From Pseudolabrys sp963738915 (GTDB lineage: Bacteria; Pseudomonadota; Alphaproteobacteria; Rhizobiales; Xanthobacteraceae): a DNA stretch of 64,000 nucleotides. A program made the translations under genes and the position numbers. How positions within the stretch are numbered: the stretch's first letter is position 1; every line of letters begins with the position of its first letter. The notes beneath the pieces are model-generated. The model saw only the letters and a list, made by a program, of their open reading frames with translations. It did not search any database and was not told the DNA's origin. The DNA lies in the NCBI GenBank assembly GCA_963738915.1, contig CAVTYO010000002.1:222509-286508 (forward strand). The letters run 5' to 3'. Positions 51,697-60,805 of the stretch are shown here, piece by piece.

Positions 51697-54016
51697 GGAC
51701 CTGCCCCCGCTTGACCAAAACTGCCGAAATCACCGCCAACGCGAAATAGGCGACGGCGAGAAACCACAACCCTATCCAGTCGTGGGCAACCTCCCAGAGA
51801 CTTGCGCCCAACTGGTCGATGCGCACGATGCCATCGACCGCCCAATCCAAGGGGAAGACGTGGCCAATAGCCTGCACCGGCTTGGGAATGGCCTCGCGTG
51901 GCCAGGAGAACCCGGTCAGGAAGAGTTGCGGCAGGCTTGTCCCGAGAAAAATGAGCGTCGGCGTTTCCGGACGACTAAAGCATGTGCCAACCGCTTGACC
52001 CAAGAAGCTGGTCGCAAGAATGAAAAGCGAGGCAAGAGCGAACAGCTGAAGCGGGTCGCCGAGCGTCGAAAATCCGTAAATGCGCGGTAGCACGACGAGA
52101 TAAAGCGCGAGTGGGGCCAGAAATATGGTCAGATGAGCGATGCCGCGCCCAAACACGTTCGTAAGAGCACCGCCGGCAGCCTGCGTCACGGCCAAGCCGC
52201 TCAGCGCCGCGGCACCGATCAGGAGAGTCTGCTGGAGGATAACCAGAAAGGCCGCCGGTACGATGTAACTCGCATAGCCACCTACCGGATTGAAAATCGG
52301 TTGCAACAAAATGTCGGCCGGACTCACAGCGGCAAGCGTCGCTTTGACGAGGCTGCCATCAGTGCGTGCACCGCCCGCCGCAAGTTCGGAGGAGGCTGTG
52401 TTGATCGCGGTCGCGATGCCGTTGGCCGTGGTCCGGAAGATAAACAGGTAGGTGGCATCGGCGTATATTGGAATGTGGGCGACCGTGCCCTTGAGCACAT
52501 CCCGTTCGGTGCCGGGCGGGATGCCGACCACAGCGAAGGCCTCACCGCGGTCAACCGCGGCATGTGCCTCAGCGAGCGTATTGGCTCGTACAGTAACGCT
52601 GACCGCATTGCTCGCATCCAGGGTCTGGACGATGCTTCGGCTCAAATCACTTAGGTCGTTGTCAACGACAGCGATCGGGATATTGCGGAGGATCTGCCCG
52701 AGATAGGGTTGCGGAAGAAGTACGCCATAGATCAGCGGCGCAACGATCATGATGATAAAGGCGCCGCGCATTCCAACCACGCGCTTCCATTCAGCTGCGA
52801 AAGCCTCTCCGGTATTGCGCGGCGCGGCCGCGGGGGGGGCGGGTTCCGGGCGTGGTGCCTCGTGGCCTATCCTTGGCGCCAACGAGCGCAGGCGAAGCGT
52901 TGCGAGCAATGTGTAGAGCGCCGTGAGCCCCGCTAGTGCCGCGAAAGGACCCGCGGATACTTGCAACGGCAGCCCGCGCGCCGCCTGCCCGAACAGCACC
53001 GACATGTACCAGCGCAGCGGCAGGATCGCCCCCCAGGCGATCGAAAACGCGTTCATCGCGATAATTGGAAATCCGACGCCGACAAAGCCGAATGCCGGTG
53101 AAACGACAAGACCGGTCAGTCCAAGTCCGGTCGGCAGGTCGCGCACTAGCAGCTGCAGCAGCGCGCCTAGCGCGAGGTAGGCGACGATCATCAGTGATGA
53201 CGCGGCTACGACCATTGCGACGTCGCCCCTGAACGGAATTTTGAATATGCCCTCCAGGATCAGCGGAACGGAGGCCATGATGAGAAAGAAGATCGCGAAT
53301 AGCGGGGCAAGTTTGCCAGCAAGCGCAACGAACGCATTGCCGCCAGCACACTGCAGCCATTCTCTCATGTTGCGCCGTCGAAACTCAGAGCCGACCGAGT
53401 ATCCGGCAGCAAGCGCGATAACGATATGGGAGACAACCGGCAGCACCGCGCGCAACAGGAATTGCGCGTAATTGCGCCCCGGGTTGACCAGGGTGATCGC
53501 TTCAGGAACAAGCGAACCGATGCGGGGCGACTTCGCGGCTGCCCGCTCGGCGGCGCTTGTGGTGGCGGCGGCCAGGCTGTCCCCGAGCCCTGAAGAGGCA
53601 ACGCCCGCCGCGGTCAGGTATTGCTGGTTATAGAAGGCGACGACTTGCGGACGCCGTTCGGCCTTGAGGTCACGCTCGAAATTCGACGGTATGTAGACAG
53701 CCGCAATGGCGTCGCCGACACGGATTGCCCGCGCTGCGGAGGCGAGGTCGCCGGTTCGATCCACGATGGCGAGATTGGGGGAGGCAGCCACTTGCTCCAC
53801 AAAGGCGCGGGAGGCGTCGGAACGATCCTGGTCGACGACGACCAACCCAAGGCCGCGGATTACCGGATGACTGAAAGCTGCCGACAAGAGCACGAAAGCA
53901 AATAGCGGCACGCCAAAGATCAAAATCAAAGCCACGGGGTCGTGCAACAGCCATTGCCACTCACGCCTGGCTACTAGCCAGAAGCCGGGCTTTGTCTCCG
54001 GTGTCACCGGGGCCAC
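51689..54016 (-). CDS. Double ABC-2 type permease (tandem duplication), no ATPase
   Basis: 775 residues made of two homologous ABC-2 membrane units of about 380 residues. Each begins with a helix, then a large extracytoplasmic domain (LGLVVVDQDRSDASRAFVEQ in the first; IPIAVVDNDLSDLSRSIVQT in the second), then five further helices. DPVALILIFGVPLFAFVLLS and RGAFIIMIVAPLIYGVLLPQ are the matching first spans. Similar to YhiH/YbhS/YbhR permeases, which need an ATPase that is not encoded in this window. Overlaps the flanking HlyD genes on both sides. Confidence 0.85.
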   Translation of the reverse strand: MAPVTPETKPGFWLVARREWQWLLHDPVALILIFGVPLFAFVLLSAAFSHPVIRGLGLVVVDQDRSDASRAFVEQVAASPNLAIVDRTGDLASAARAIRVGDAIAAVYIPSNFERDLKAERRPQVVAFYNQQYLTAAGVASSGLGDSLAAATTSAAERAAAKSPRIGSLVPEAITLVNPGRNYAQFLLRAVLPVVSHIVIALAAGYSVGSEFRRRNMREWLQCAGGNAFVALAGKLAPLFAIFFLIMASVPLILEGIFKIPFRGDVAMVVAASSLMIVAYLALGALLQLLVRDLPTGLGLTGLVVSPAFGFVGVGFPIIAMNAFSIAWGAILPLRWYMSVLFGQAARGLPLQVSAGPFAALAGLTALYTLLATLRLRSLAPRIGHEAPRPEPAPPAAAPRNTGEAFAAEWKRVVGMRGAFIIMIVAPLIYGVLLPQPYLGQILRNIPIAVVDNDLSDLSRSIVQTLDASNAVSVTVRANTLAEAHAAVDRGEAFAVVGIPPGTERDVLKGTVAHIPIYADATYLFIFRTTANGIATAINTASSELAAGGARTDGSLVKATLAAVSPADILLQPIFNPVGGYASYIVPAAFLVILQQTLLIGAAALSGLAVTQAAGGALTNVFGRGIAHLTIFLAPLALYLVVLPRIYGFSTLGDPLQLFALASLFILATSFLGQAVGTCFSRPETPTLIFLGTSLPQLFLTGFSWPREAIPKPVQAIGHVFPLDWAVDGIVRIDQLGASLWEVAHDWIGLWFLAVAYFALAVISAVLVKRGQVRG

Positions 54017-55059
54017 TCCAAATAGACGCTCATGCCGGGCCGCAGCTCTGGGACCTTTTCGACGGGATAGGCGCGAATCGAGAAAGTTCGAAGGTCGAAA
54101 TCGCCGGTGGCGCGCGTGGCGCGCCAGCTTGCGTATTCCCCCTTGGTGGCGATCAACTTGACCTCGACCGTAATACGGCGGTCGGCGAGCGCCGGGACGC
54201 GCACCGCAAAGTGGTCGCCGATCTTAATTGTCTTGACCAAGTCCTCGCGTAGATCGAAGTGGACCCAAAGGTCATTGAGATCGATCAGCGTAATCAGCGG
54301 CACACCCGGTGATACGTATTCGCCGGGTTCCACGTTGCGCTGGTAGACCTGAGAGGCGACCGGCGCGTAGACCACCATCTGGTCGATGATTGACTGGACG
54401 GCCTTGATGTCGGCAAGCGCCTTGCCGACATTAGCCTCCGCAATCTCATGCTCTTCGTGCGTATAGCCGTTGACCGCCTGTTCGTGAGCCGATTGGGCCT
54501 GGTCAACGATACGCTCGCTCTCGTGGAGTGAATCGGTCGCCTGGTCGAGTCGTGCCTGTGGGGCATTGCCTTGCTCGGCCAGCGGGCGTACGCGCTCATA
54601 GGTCTTTTGCGCCAAAATGAGGGCGGCCTGCGCGCGTTCGAGCGCGGCCTTGCGAGCCGCAATGACCTCAGATCGCGTGCCGACATTAATATTGGCGAGC
54701 TGTGCATCGGCCACCAGCTTGGCGGCTACCGCCTGCTCTTGCTTGGCGATCGTCTCGGGGTTGTCGATCCGCACCAGGACCGCGTCCGCCGCAACGTTTT
54801 GGCCACGCTCCACGGGAACCTCGCCGACCCGGCCATCGACTCGCGCCGCGATGTCATACCGCGTCGCGTCAACCTCGCCCTGCACCAGCAACGGCTGACC
54901 TCGCACCAAATAGTAGAGCGACAGGGCGACGACCGTAGCGATTACTGCAAACGCGATAATTGCAGGTAGCCGATTGGCCGTCGGTTGGGGCGCTTCCATC
55001 AGGGGTGGGATCGGTGTTGTTTTCGGCGGCGCCGATTCAGGTTCTGTGTTGGTTGGCAT
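54004..55059 (-). CDS. HlyD/EmrA-family periplasmic adaptor
   Basis: 351 residues. One membrane span (LPAIIAFAVIATVVALSLYY), lipoyl half with YDIAARVDGRVGEVPVERGQ, a coiled-coil hairpin (about 95-215), and APVASQVYQRNVEPGEYVSP with LNDLWVHFDLREDLVKTIKI, all EmrA/HlyD_3-type motifs. First gene of the efflux operon; overlaps the permease gene by 13 bases. Distinct in sequence from the second adaptor at 50731, so the pump has two different adaptors. Confidence 0.88.
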   Translation of the reverse strand: MPTNTEPESAPPKTTPIPPLMEAPQPTANRLPAIIAFAVIATVVALSLYYLVRGQPLLVQGEVDATRYDIAARVDGRVGEVPVERGQNVAADAVLVRIDNPETIAKQEQAVAAKLVADAQLANINVGTRSEVIAARKAALERAQAALILAQKTYERVRPLAEQGNAPQARLDQATDSLHESERIVDQAQSAHEQAVNGYTHEEHEIAEANVGKALADIKAVQSIIDQMVVYAPVASQVYQRNVEPGEYVSPGVPLITLIDLNDLWVHFDLREDLVKTIKIGDHFAVRVPALADRRITVEVKLIATKGEYASWRATRATGDFDLRTFSIRAYPVEKVPELRPGMSVYLEWPR

Positions 55060-55117
55060 GTCTGCTCATAATTCTAGTTTTGGCGGGCTGGCTTCAGCGC
55101 GGCATTACCAAGGCCGA

Positions 55118-55453
55118 TCAGACTCGGATTTGCACGCTGCCTTCGACCTCGCGCGCGTCATACACATTAAGTGGCTTGATCGCCGGCCCGTCAATCACGG
55201 CTCCAGTTGCGACGTCGAACCGAGAGCCGTGGCATTGGCACATGATGGTCGTCCCTGCGAGCAAGCCTCCAGAAAGCGGGCATGCCTCCTGAGCGCACGT
55301 GCAAAGATCGTCGAACGCGTAGAGACGGTTAGCGACACGCGCGATCGATATCCGCAGTTTGCGATCGTCCAGGTAGTACGGAACGGCGAAGTCGTTTGGG
55401 ATCGCGTCGCTCCGCCCGACCTTGCGGAAGGCATCAACAGCGAACTCGGCCAT
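55118..55453 (-). CDS. Rieske-type ferredoxin with altered first ligand pair
   Basis: 111 residues from ATG 55453 (MAEFAVDAFRKVGRSDAIPN). Rieske-fold positions read DDLCTCAQEACPLSGGLLAG, then TTIMCQCHGSRFDVATGAV. The second ligand pair CxCH (C-x-x-H) is normal, but the first, usually C-x-H, is C-T-C with no histidine nearby and an extra Cys in EAC. Probably an electron-transfer partner of the GMC oxidoreductase encoded 27 bp upstream on the same strand. Confidence 0.8.
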   Translation of the reverse strand: MAEFAVDAFRKVGRSDAIPNDFAVPYYLDDRKLRISIARVANRLYAFDDLCTCAQEACPLSGGLLAGTTIMCQCHGSRFDVATGAVIDGPAIKPLNVYDAREVEGSVQIRV

Positions 55454-55479
55454 GCGTTTCTCCTTATCGGCGCTCGGGT

Positions 55480-57213
55480 TTAGTACGGATATTCGGGGAT
55501 AACGTCGGACTTCTTCGCGTCCAGTCGCAGCTCGCCTGGAGCGCCAATAGGGACACATGGACGGTGCGGCATGACCGGGCTCACGCGCTCGTAGCCGGAT
55601 CCCAGCGGCGGCCGAGTGTCCGGTTCTCCTTTGTTCGGCCAAAGCGACATGGCGCGCTCGGCGAGGGCCGTGATGGTCAGTGATGGATTCACGCCCGGGT
55701 TGGCCGGCATGACGCTTCCATCCATGACGTGAAGGCCTGGCTGCCCGAACACGCGTTGATAGGGATCAACAGCGCCGCTTTTGCTGCTGTCGCCGATCGG
55801 GATTCCGCCAGTAAAGTGGGCTGTGGCAGTGCGGTTGATGACCTCCGTGACCAACGCTCCTTCGCGGCTGTCCATTTTCTTGGTCAATCGATCGGCGAAT
55901 TCCTCGACAACCGGGATGTGCACCGAGGGAGGCGTGCCGGCGCCGTGGCGGCTCCTCAGGGTAAGGCCGTCCCAGTAGAGATCGATCGACGTGTCGGTCG
56001 TCTGCATGCACAGCATGATCGCCGCCCGCTCGGACCAGTGGCGCGGGTCGCTGACGCCCAGCGCTTGGGTCGGATGTTCGACAAGTTCTTTGAGCCAGGA
56101 AAGCGTCGGATGCTCCTGCTTGCCATGCTGATGGTAGGTGAACAGCAGCGCAAATAACGAGCTTCCGACCCCATAATAAACGGGCTCGATGCTTGTCGCC
56201 GCATTCGGCCAGACGCCGCAAGTGATTGCGACCGAGCCAGGCGTGATGTGAATCTTCTCCGGCTCGCGCTTCCATTGTTCGTGCGTTCGCGTGATCTCAA
56301 GGAGTTGTTCGGAATTCGTGCGCGCTCTTTTGCCCAACTCACTTGAGAGGCCTCTTAGGTGACCTTTATGCTGCATGTGATGGAGTAGCTTCGATGAGCC
56401 ATAAGCGTGAGCAGCGACGATCACCTGCTCGGCAGTGTAAGTATGGTGGTGGAGATCCGCGGCTCGCTGCGCCCAGCCCGGGTGGCGCGCATGTACCTCG
56501 AAACCGCCTCCGTCGAGCGGGACGATATCATGCACCTCATGTAATTCACGCACCTCAACGCCGAGCTTTTCCGCAAGGTAGAGGTAGTTCGTCGTTACTT
56601 TGTTCTTGGCATTATGGCCGCAGCCGACCTGGCAGTTGCCGCATGAAATGCATCCGGTGCGTCGGGGCCCGACGCCGCCGAAGTAAGGATCTTCAGCTTC
56701 GACCCCAGGGCGCCCGAAGTAGACGCCCACTGGGGCCTTATTGAAGGTTTCTCCTTTCCCCATGTCGATTGCGACCTGCTGCATGTAGCGATCGACATCG
56801 GTAGGCATGTACGGGTAGCGAACGACGCCGAGCATGCGCCTGGCCTGATCGTAGCAAGGTGCCAGCTCATCGGCCCAGTCGGTGATGCCCGCCCATCCAG
56901 GCGCGTCGAAGAATTGCTGAGGGGGGACATAGAGCGTGTTGCCGTAAACATGCGAGCCGCCGCCCACGCCCGCGCCGCAAAGCACGAGCACGTCGTCCAG
57001 GTACTCGATCCGTTGAATCCCGTACAATTCTGCTGCGGGAAACCAGACGTAGTGCTTCAGATCCCAGTTGGTTTTTGGAATGTCTTCGTCGTTCCAGCGC
57101 CTACCAGCCTCCATGACGCCAACGTGGTAGCCCTTCTCCGCGGCACGGAGAGCGGCAACGCTTCCACCGAACCCTGAGCCGATAATCACTACGTCGTAGT
57201 CAAAACTCGTCAT
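55480..57213 (-). CDS. GMC-type flavoprotein oxidoreductase (cholesterol-oxidase-like)
   Basis: 577 residues from ATG 57213. FAD motif VVIIGSGFGGSVAALRAAEK, then VLCGAGVGGGSHVYGNTLYV and a four-cysteine stretch GCISCGNCQVGCGHNAKN. The C-terminus has the GMC box HVMDGSVMPANPGVNPSLTI. The cysteine-bearing subgroup includes cholesterol-oxidase-like and sterol/alcohol dehydrogenases; substrate unknown. Followed by the Rieske-type ferredoxin gene, suggesting a short electron-transfer chain rather than oxygen-linked oxidation. Confidence 0.88.
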   Translation of the reverse strand: MTSFDYDVVIIGSGFGGSVAALRAAEKGYHVGVMEAGRRWNDEDIPKTNWDLKHYVWFPAAELYGIQRIEYLDDVLVLCGAGVGGGSHVYGNTLYVPPQQFFDAPGWAGITDWADELAPCYDQARRMLGVVRYPYMPTDVDRYMQQVAIDMGKGETFNKAPVGVYFGRPGVEAEDPYFGGVGPRRTGCISCGNCQVGCGHNAKNKVTTNYLYLAEKLGVEVRELHEVHDIVPLDGGGFEVHARHPGWAQRAADLHHHTYTAEQVIVAAHAYGSSKLLHHMQHKGHLRGLSSELGKRARTNSEQLLEITRTHEQWKREPEKIHITPGSVAITCGVWPNAATSIEPVYYGVGSSLFALLFTYHQHGKQEHPTLSWLKELVEHPTQALGVSDPRHWSERAAIMLCMQTTDTSIDLYWDGLTLRSRHGAGTPPSVHIPVVEEFADRLTKKMDSREGALVTEVINRTATAHFTGGIPIGDSSKSGAVDPYQRVFGQPGLHVMDGSVMPANPGVNPSLTITALAERAMSLWPNKGEPDTRPPLGSGYERVSPVMPHRPCVPIGAPGELRLDAKKSDVIPEYPY

Positions 57214-57244
57214 GCACTCTCCCCTCGCTGAGGGAGCATCAGCA

Positions 57245-57958
57245 TCACCACGCAGCACGCGTGGCAGGACTTCGGGTCAAAAGAACTCGGCTTACGACCA
57301 AGACCCATGCAAGACCGATGAGGGGCGAGACGAACCGCGAATAGGAGCCATCCGGCGCCCAAAAGCCGCCGCTCACCCAGGTGGTGCCGCCCAGCAGGAC
57401 AAGCACGAGCGCTGCGACGCCGGTGGCGAAGAGCGCATTCGAGATCAGCCCGGCCCGCCAGAGCCCGAATGTCGCACTCATGATCAGCATCGCTCGGGGG
57501 AACGACGTCAATACGATACAGCTCCACACGAAATCGTTAAGTCCAGATGCAAGTGCACGATCGCCAGAACCGGCAATCGAATAGGCAAGCGCGGCGGTCA
57601 CGGCGATAAGCAGGAGAAACAGACTTCCGAGCATCGCGCTGGCGGCAGTTGCCGCAGCACCCCAGCCGTCTCGCCCCGCATCCGCCAAAGTGGCCCTGAG
57701 CGCCGCCGCGAACCACATGAGGTTGAGGACCGCCATGCCGGAGACCACTACAGCGATCAATATCCGCGTGCGATCGCCCTCGTAGAACGCGGTAAGCGCG
57801 TCAGCCGACGCGCCGGCCTGCGGCTGATAGGGATAGATGACGTATGCGATGATGAAGAAGACGACGAAGTTGACGCCGCTCAAGCGCCACAGACGTTCCC
57901 AGAACGCCGGGGCGGCGTACAAGCTAGTCGGCGATGCAGTTGTCGCGGATGCATTCAT
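57245..57958 (-). CDS. Six-span membrane protein, unknown
   Basis: 237 residues with about six hydrophobic helices and no signal for a known family; NDFVWSCIVLTSFPRAMLIM and PDGSYSRFVSPLIGLAWVLV are its most distinctive stretches. Thirty-one bases separate it from the GMC gene downstream and 36 from the hydrolase gene upstream, all on the minus strand, so it probably belongs to the same transcript. Confidence 0.6.
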   Translation of the reverse strand: MNASATTASPTSLYAAPAFWERLWRLSGVNFVVFFIIAYVIYPYQPQAGASADALTAFYEGDRTRILIAVVVSGMAVLNLMWFAAALRATLADAGRDGWGAAATAASAMLGSLFLLLIAVTAALAYSIAGSGDRALASGLNDFVWSCIVLTSFPRAMLIMSATFGLWRAGLISNALFATGVAALVLVLLGGTTWVSGGFWAPDGSYSRFVSPLIGLAWVLVVSRVLLTRSPATRAAW

Positions 57959-57994
57959 GGGAATATCCTCTCAGGTTCAATTTGATTTGGTTTC

Positions 57995-58768
57995 TCACTT
58001 CGCTGTGTTGGCCGCCTTTTCGATCAGCGCCGCCACTTCGCGCGCGTGCGAAATGAATATTGCGTGGCTGCCAGGAAGTTCGATGGTTTGCGATTTGGCC
58101 CGCTTTGCCATGAAGCGCTCAAGCTCCGGATTGATCATGTGGTCCTGTCTGGGGATGACAGCGTAGCTCGGCTTTTCTTTCCAGGCGGCGACTGTGATCT
58201 TTGCGGCGAATGCGTCGGCCGCAATCGGCACCTGCGATATGGCCATAAAGCGCGAAAGCGACTGGGGAGCGTCCGCGGCGAAGTCTTTTGGGAAAGCATC
58301 GACGTTGACTGCCAGAAAACCATCGCCGACGGGCGCCACGGCCTTGCTGGCCGGGGGCATCTTGTCGGCGAGTTCTCCGACAGTTTCACCGACGTCGGGC
58401 TGGAAAGCCGCCACGTAGACGAGCGCTTTGACATCGCGATGTGTTCCCAGCTCGGTGATGATCATCCCGGCATAACTATGTCCGACCAGAATGCAGGGGC
58501 CCGCCTTGTCGAGGACACGGCGCGTCGCGGCGAGATCGGCGGCAAACGACGTCTCGGGCTCCTGGACGACGTGAACTGAATAGCCGTGACGCTGAAGGAT
58601 ATCGGCAACCGGCTTCCATCCCGAACCGTCCGCGAAGGCGCCGTGGACGAGGACGATGGATTTAACTTCTGCACGGACGGCGGCAGGCGCCATGAGCGTC
58701 GTACTCAAAACCAGACCCAGAAGCAGGTGCTTCGTGCCGCAACGCTGCAAATGACCGATGAAAGACAT
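57995..58768 (-). CDS. Secreted alpha/beta hydrolase
   Basis: 257 residues from ATG 58768, with GGAGGTTTGAAG upstream. Signal peptide to about AAVRA. Oxyanion HGAF (SIVLVHGAFADGSGWKPVAD), nucleophile elbow VGHSYAGMIITELG, acid in PRQDHMINPELE and His in PGSHAIFISHAREVAALIEK. Related to salicylate-esterase/RutD-like small hydrolases. Exported, so it acts on an external ester or lactone. Confidence 0.85.
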   Translation of the reverse strand: MSFIGHLQRCGTKHLLLGLVLSTTLMAPAAVRAEVKSIVLVHGAFADGSGWKPVADILQRHGYSVHVVQEPETSFAADLAATRRVLDKAGPCILVGHSYAGMIITELGTHRDVKALVYVAAFQPDVGETVGELADKMPPASKAVAPVGDGFLAVNVDAFPKDFAADAPQSLSRFMAISQVPIAADAFAAKITVAAWKEKPSYAVIPRQDHMINPELERFMAKRAKSQTIELPGSHAIFISHAREVAALIEKAANTAK

Positions 58769-58802
58769 CTTCAAACCTCCCTCTCTATTTGTGCTTCCTC
58801 GC

Positions 58803-58919
58803 TCAGTGAGCCGTTTGCCACCGGAGTTCTGCCACGTTCTTTGCCGTGAGCTTCGAAGCAGCGCGGCCAAACCGCCCTGCGCTGTGCGAGTGGTCGTTGG
58901 CTTTAATGGTAAAGGTCAT
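58803..58919 (-). CDS. Possible 38-residue remnant ORF
   Basis: MTFTIKANDHSHSAGRFGRA followed by ASKLTAKNVAELRWQTAH, from ATG 58919. It occupies the gap between two hydrolase genes on the same strand. No family recognised; it may be a small gene or the leftover of a larger one. The remaining intergenic bases (58769-58986) hold nothing else. Confidence 0.25.
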   Translation of the reverse strand: MTFTIKANDHSHSAGRFGRAASKLTAKNVAELRWQTAH

Positions 58920-58986
58920 TGCGCCCGTTTCCTTCCCACTTGGCGACGATGTGTTTGCAGCCGGGATGAACCACCTCCAATCAAAC

Positions 58987-60039
58987 TTAGGCAACTTGGA
59001 TGACCGCTTCGGCAAAAGCTCGCGGAGCCTCCTGCGGGAGATTGTGCCCGATGCCGCCTTTGATGGTCCGGTGCTGGTATTTGCCGGAAAACTTCTTGGC
59101 GTAGGCAGCGGGCTCCGGGTGCGGTGCGCCGTTGGCATCGCCTTCCATGGTAATGGTGGGCACGGTGATCACCGGAGCCTCAGCAAGCCGCTTTTCCAGC
59201 TCATCGTATTTCGCTTCCCCCTCGGCCAGGCCAAGCCGCCAACGGTAATTGTGGATCACGATGGCGACGTGATCCGGGTTGTCGAAGGACGCCGCGGTGC
59301 GCTGGAACGTCGCATCATCGAATTTCCATTTCGGCGAAGCAATCTGCCAGATCAGCTTGGAAAACTCGCGCCGGTTTTTGTCGTAGCCGGCCCGCCCACG
59401 CTCGGTCGCAAAGTAGTACTGGTACCACCACTGCAGTTCGGCGCTCGGGGGCAACGGAGTCATGCCGGCCTTCTGGCTGCCGATCAGATAGCCGCTCACC
59501 GACACCAGCGCTTTGCAGCGCTCCGGCCAGAGCGCCGCAACAATGTTGGCCGAGCGCGCGCCCCAGTCGAAACCGGCGATCGTGGCCTTCTCGATCTTGA
59601 GCGCGTCCATCAAGCTGATGACATCGACGGCAACCACGGCCTGCTGGCCGTTGCGCGGCGTGTCGCTCGACAAAAACTTTGTCGTCCCATAGCCGCGGAC
59701 ATAGGGCACGATGACCCGATATCCGGCGGATGCGAGTATGGGCGCGACATCGACAAAACTGTAGATGTCGTAAGGCCAACCGTGCAGCAAAATCGCGACC
59801 GGGCCGTCCGCGGGGCCGGCCTGGGCGTAACCGATATTCAAGGTCCCGGCATCGATCTGCTTGATCGTCGCAAATGAAGTATGCGTTCCGGCTTTGGTCG
59901 AAGACACCTTTGTCTCCTTTTGCTTGGCCTGTGCAGGACCGCTTATTCCGAGTTGGACGGCGGCAATTGCCGATACGGCGGCGCTAAAAAAGTGGCGACG
60001 ATTGGGGTCAACGGCTTCGCATTTAGTGCGTGTGGTCAT
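58987..60039 (-). CDS. Tat-exported alpha/beta hydrolase (epoxide hydrolase/dehalogenase-like)
   Basis: 350 residues. Twin-arginine signal DPNRRHFFSAAVSAIAAVQL. Core: VAILLHGWPYDIYSFVDVAP (HGWP oxyanion), nucleophile Asp in IAGFDWGARSANIVAALWPE, cap region with EWQWW-like LQWWYQYYFATERGRAGYDK, His in IKGGIGHNLPQEAPRAFAEA. The Asp nucleophile after GFDWG marks epoxide hydrolase or haloalkane/haloacetate dehalogenase chemistry. A broken epoxide hydrolase gene lies at 61595. Confidence 0.87.
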   Translation of the reverse strand: MTTRTKCEAVDPNRRHFFSAAVSAIAAVQLGISGPAQAKQKETKVSSTKAGTHTSFATIKQIDAGTLNIGYAQAGPADGPVAILLHGWPYDIYSFVDVAPILASAGYRVIVPYVRGYGTTKFLSSDTPRNGQQAVVAVDVISLMDALKIEKATIAGFDWGARSANIVAALWPERCKALVSVSGYLIGSQKAGMTPLPPSAELQWWYQYYFATERGRAGYDKNRREFSKLIWQIASPKWKFDDATFQRTAASFDNPDHVAIVIHNYRWRLGLAEGEAKYDELEKRLAEAPVITVPTITMEGDANGAPHPEPAAYAKKFSGKYQHRTIKGGIGHNLPQEAPRAFAEAVIQVA

Positions 60040-60161
60040 GGTGCAGCCTTATCTTTCCGAACGATAACTTCCTATTCTGGAAGTGTTGCGACAGCAGACT
60101 GGCCTATCTGACATTCAAACAGAGAGCTCGCCGAATGGGTGTTAGGGTTTGCGAGAAGCCG

Positions 60162-60626
60162 TTAGCCCTCGTCAGAATTGTTCGTCGCAAAGGAAACCGC
60201 GACGTCGACGTTATTGCCCAAGGCCTTGGAATACGGACAGATTTCCCGAGCTTCCGCGATCAGGTTTCTAGCAACATCGCGATCGACGCCCGGAAGGCTG
60301 ACGTCCAGGCGCGCTCTCAGGCGATGGCCGTCGTCCGACTGAACCAGGTCGATTTCCGCGCTAACAACCGAGTTTGACGGCAGGGTAATTCGCCTTTTCC
60401 GCGCGGCATCGGCGATGGCGCTATTGAAGCAGGTTGACCAGGCCGCCGCGAATAGCTGCTCGGGATTGGTGCCAATGCGCGCCGAGCCGGGAGATGCGAG
60501 GACGACGTCCAGACGACCGTCGGAGCTACGTGCGAAGCCATTTTCTCGTCCGCCAACGGTGCGCGTTTTCACCCGTGCCGTGTGCACGACCTTGGCTTTG
60601 CCGCGACCATCAGAGACTGGGCTCAT
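60162..60626 (-). CDS. Organic hydroperoxide resistance protein (Ohr/OsmC family)
   Basis: 154 residues. Reactive Cys in AAAWSTCFNSAIADAARKRR and resolving Cys in AEAREICPYSKALGNN, with the Arg-bearing N-terminal ARVKTRTVGGRENGFARSSD. Reduces organic hydroperoxides using lipoylated partners. Fits an oxidative/detoxification gene neighbourhood. No OhrR regulator gene is adjacent. Confidence 0.9.
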   Translation of the reverse strand: MSPVSDGRGKAKVVHTARVKTRTVGGRENGFARSSDGRLDVVLASPGSARIGTNPEQLFAAAWSTCFNSAIADAARKRRITLPSNSVVSAEIDLVQSDDGHRLRARLDVSLPGVDRDVARNLIAEAREICPYSKALGNNVDVAVSFATNNSDEG

Positions 60627-60805
60627 ATTGAGCTTTCACATCCTCTCGGGCTCTCGGCGCCAGCTCATCGCGCCATCACAGACCGAATTCGTCTTTCCGT
60701 CACAAGCCGGCCAAATCGCCCACCAGGCGACCAAGGTTCATCTCTCCCTCTCGAGTCAAAGCTCGCGACTGAGCGCGGCTTGAAAACGGCGCTGCGCCTC
60801 GGCAT

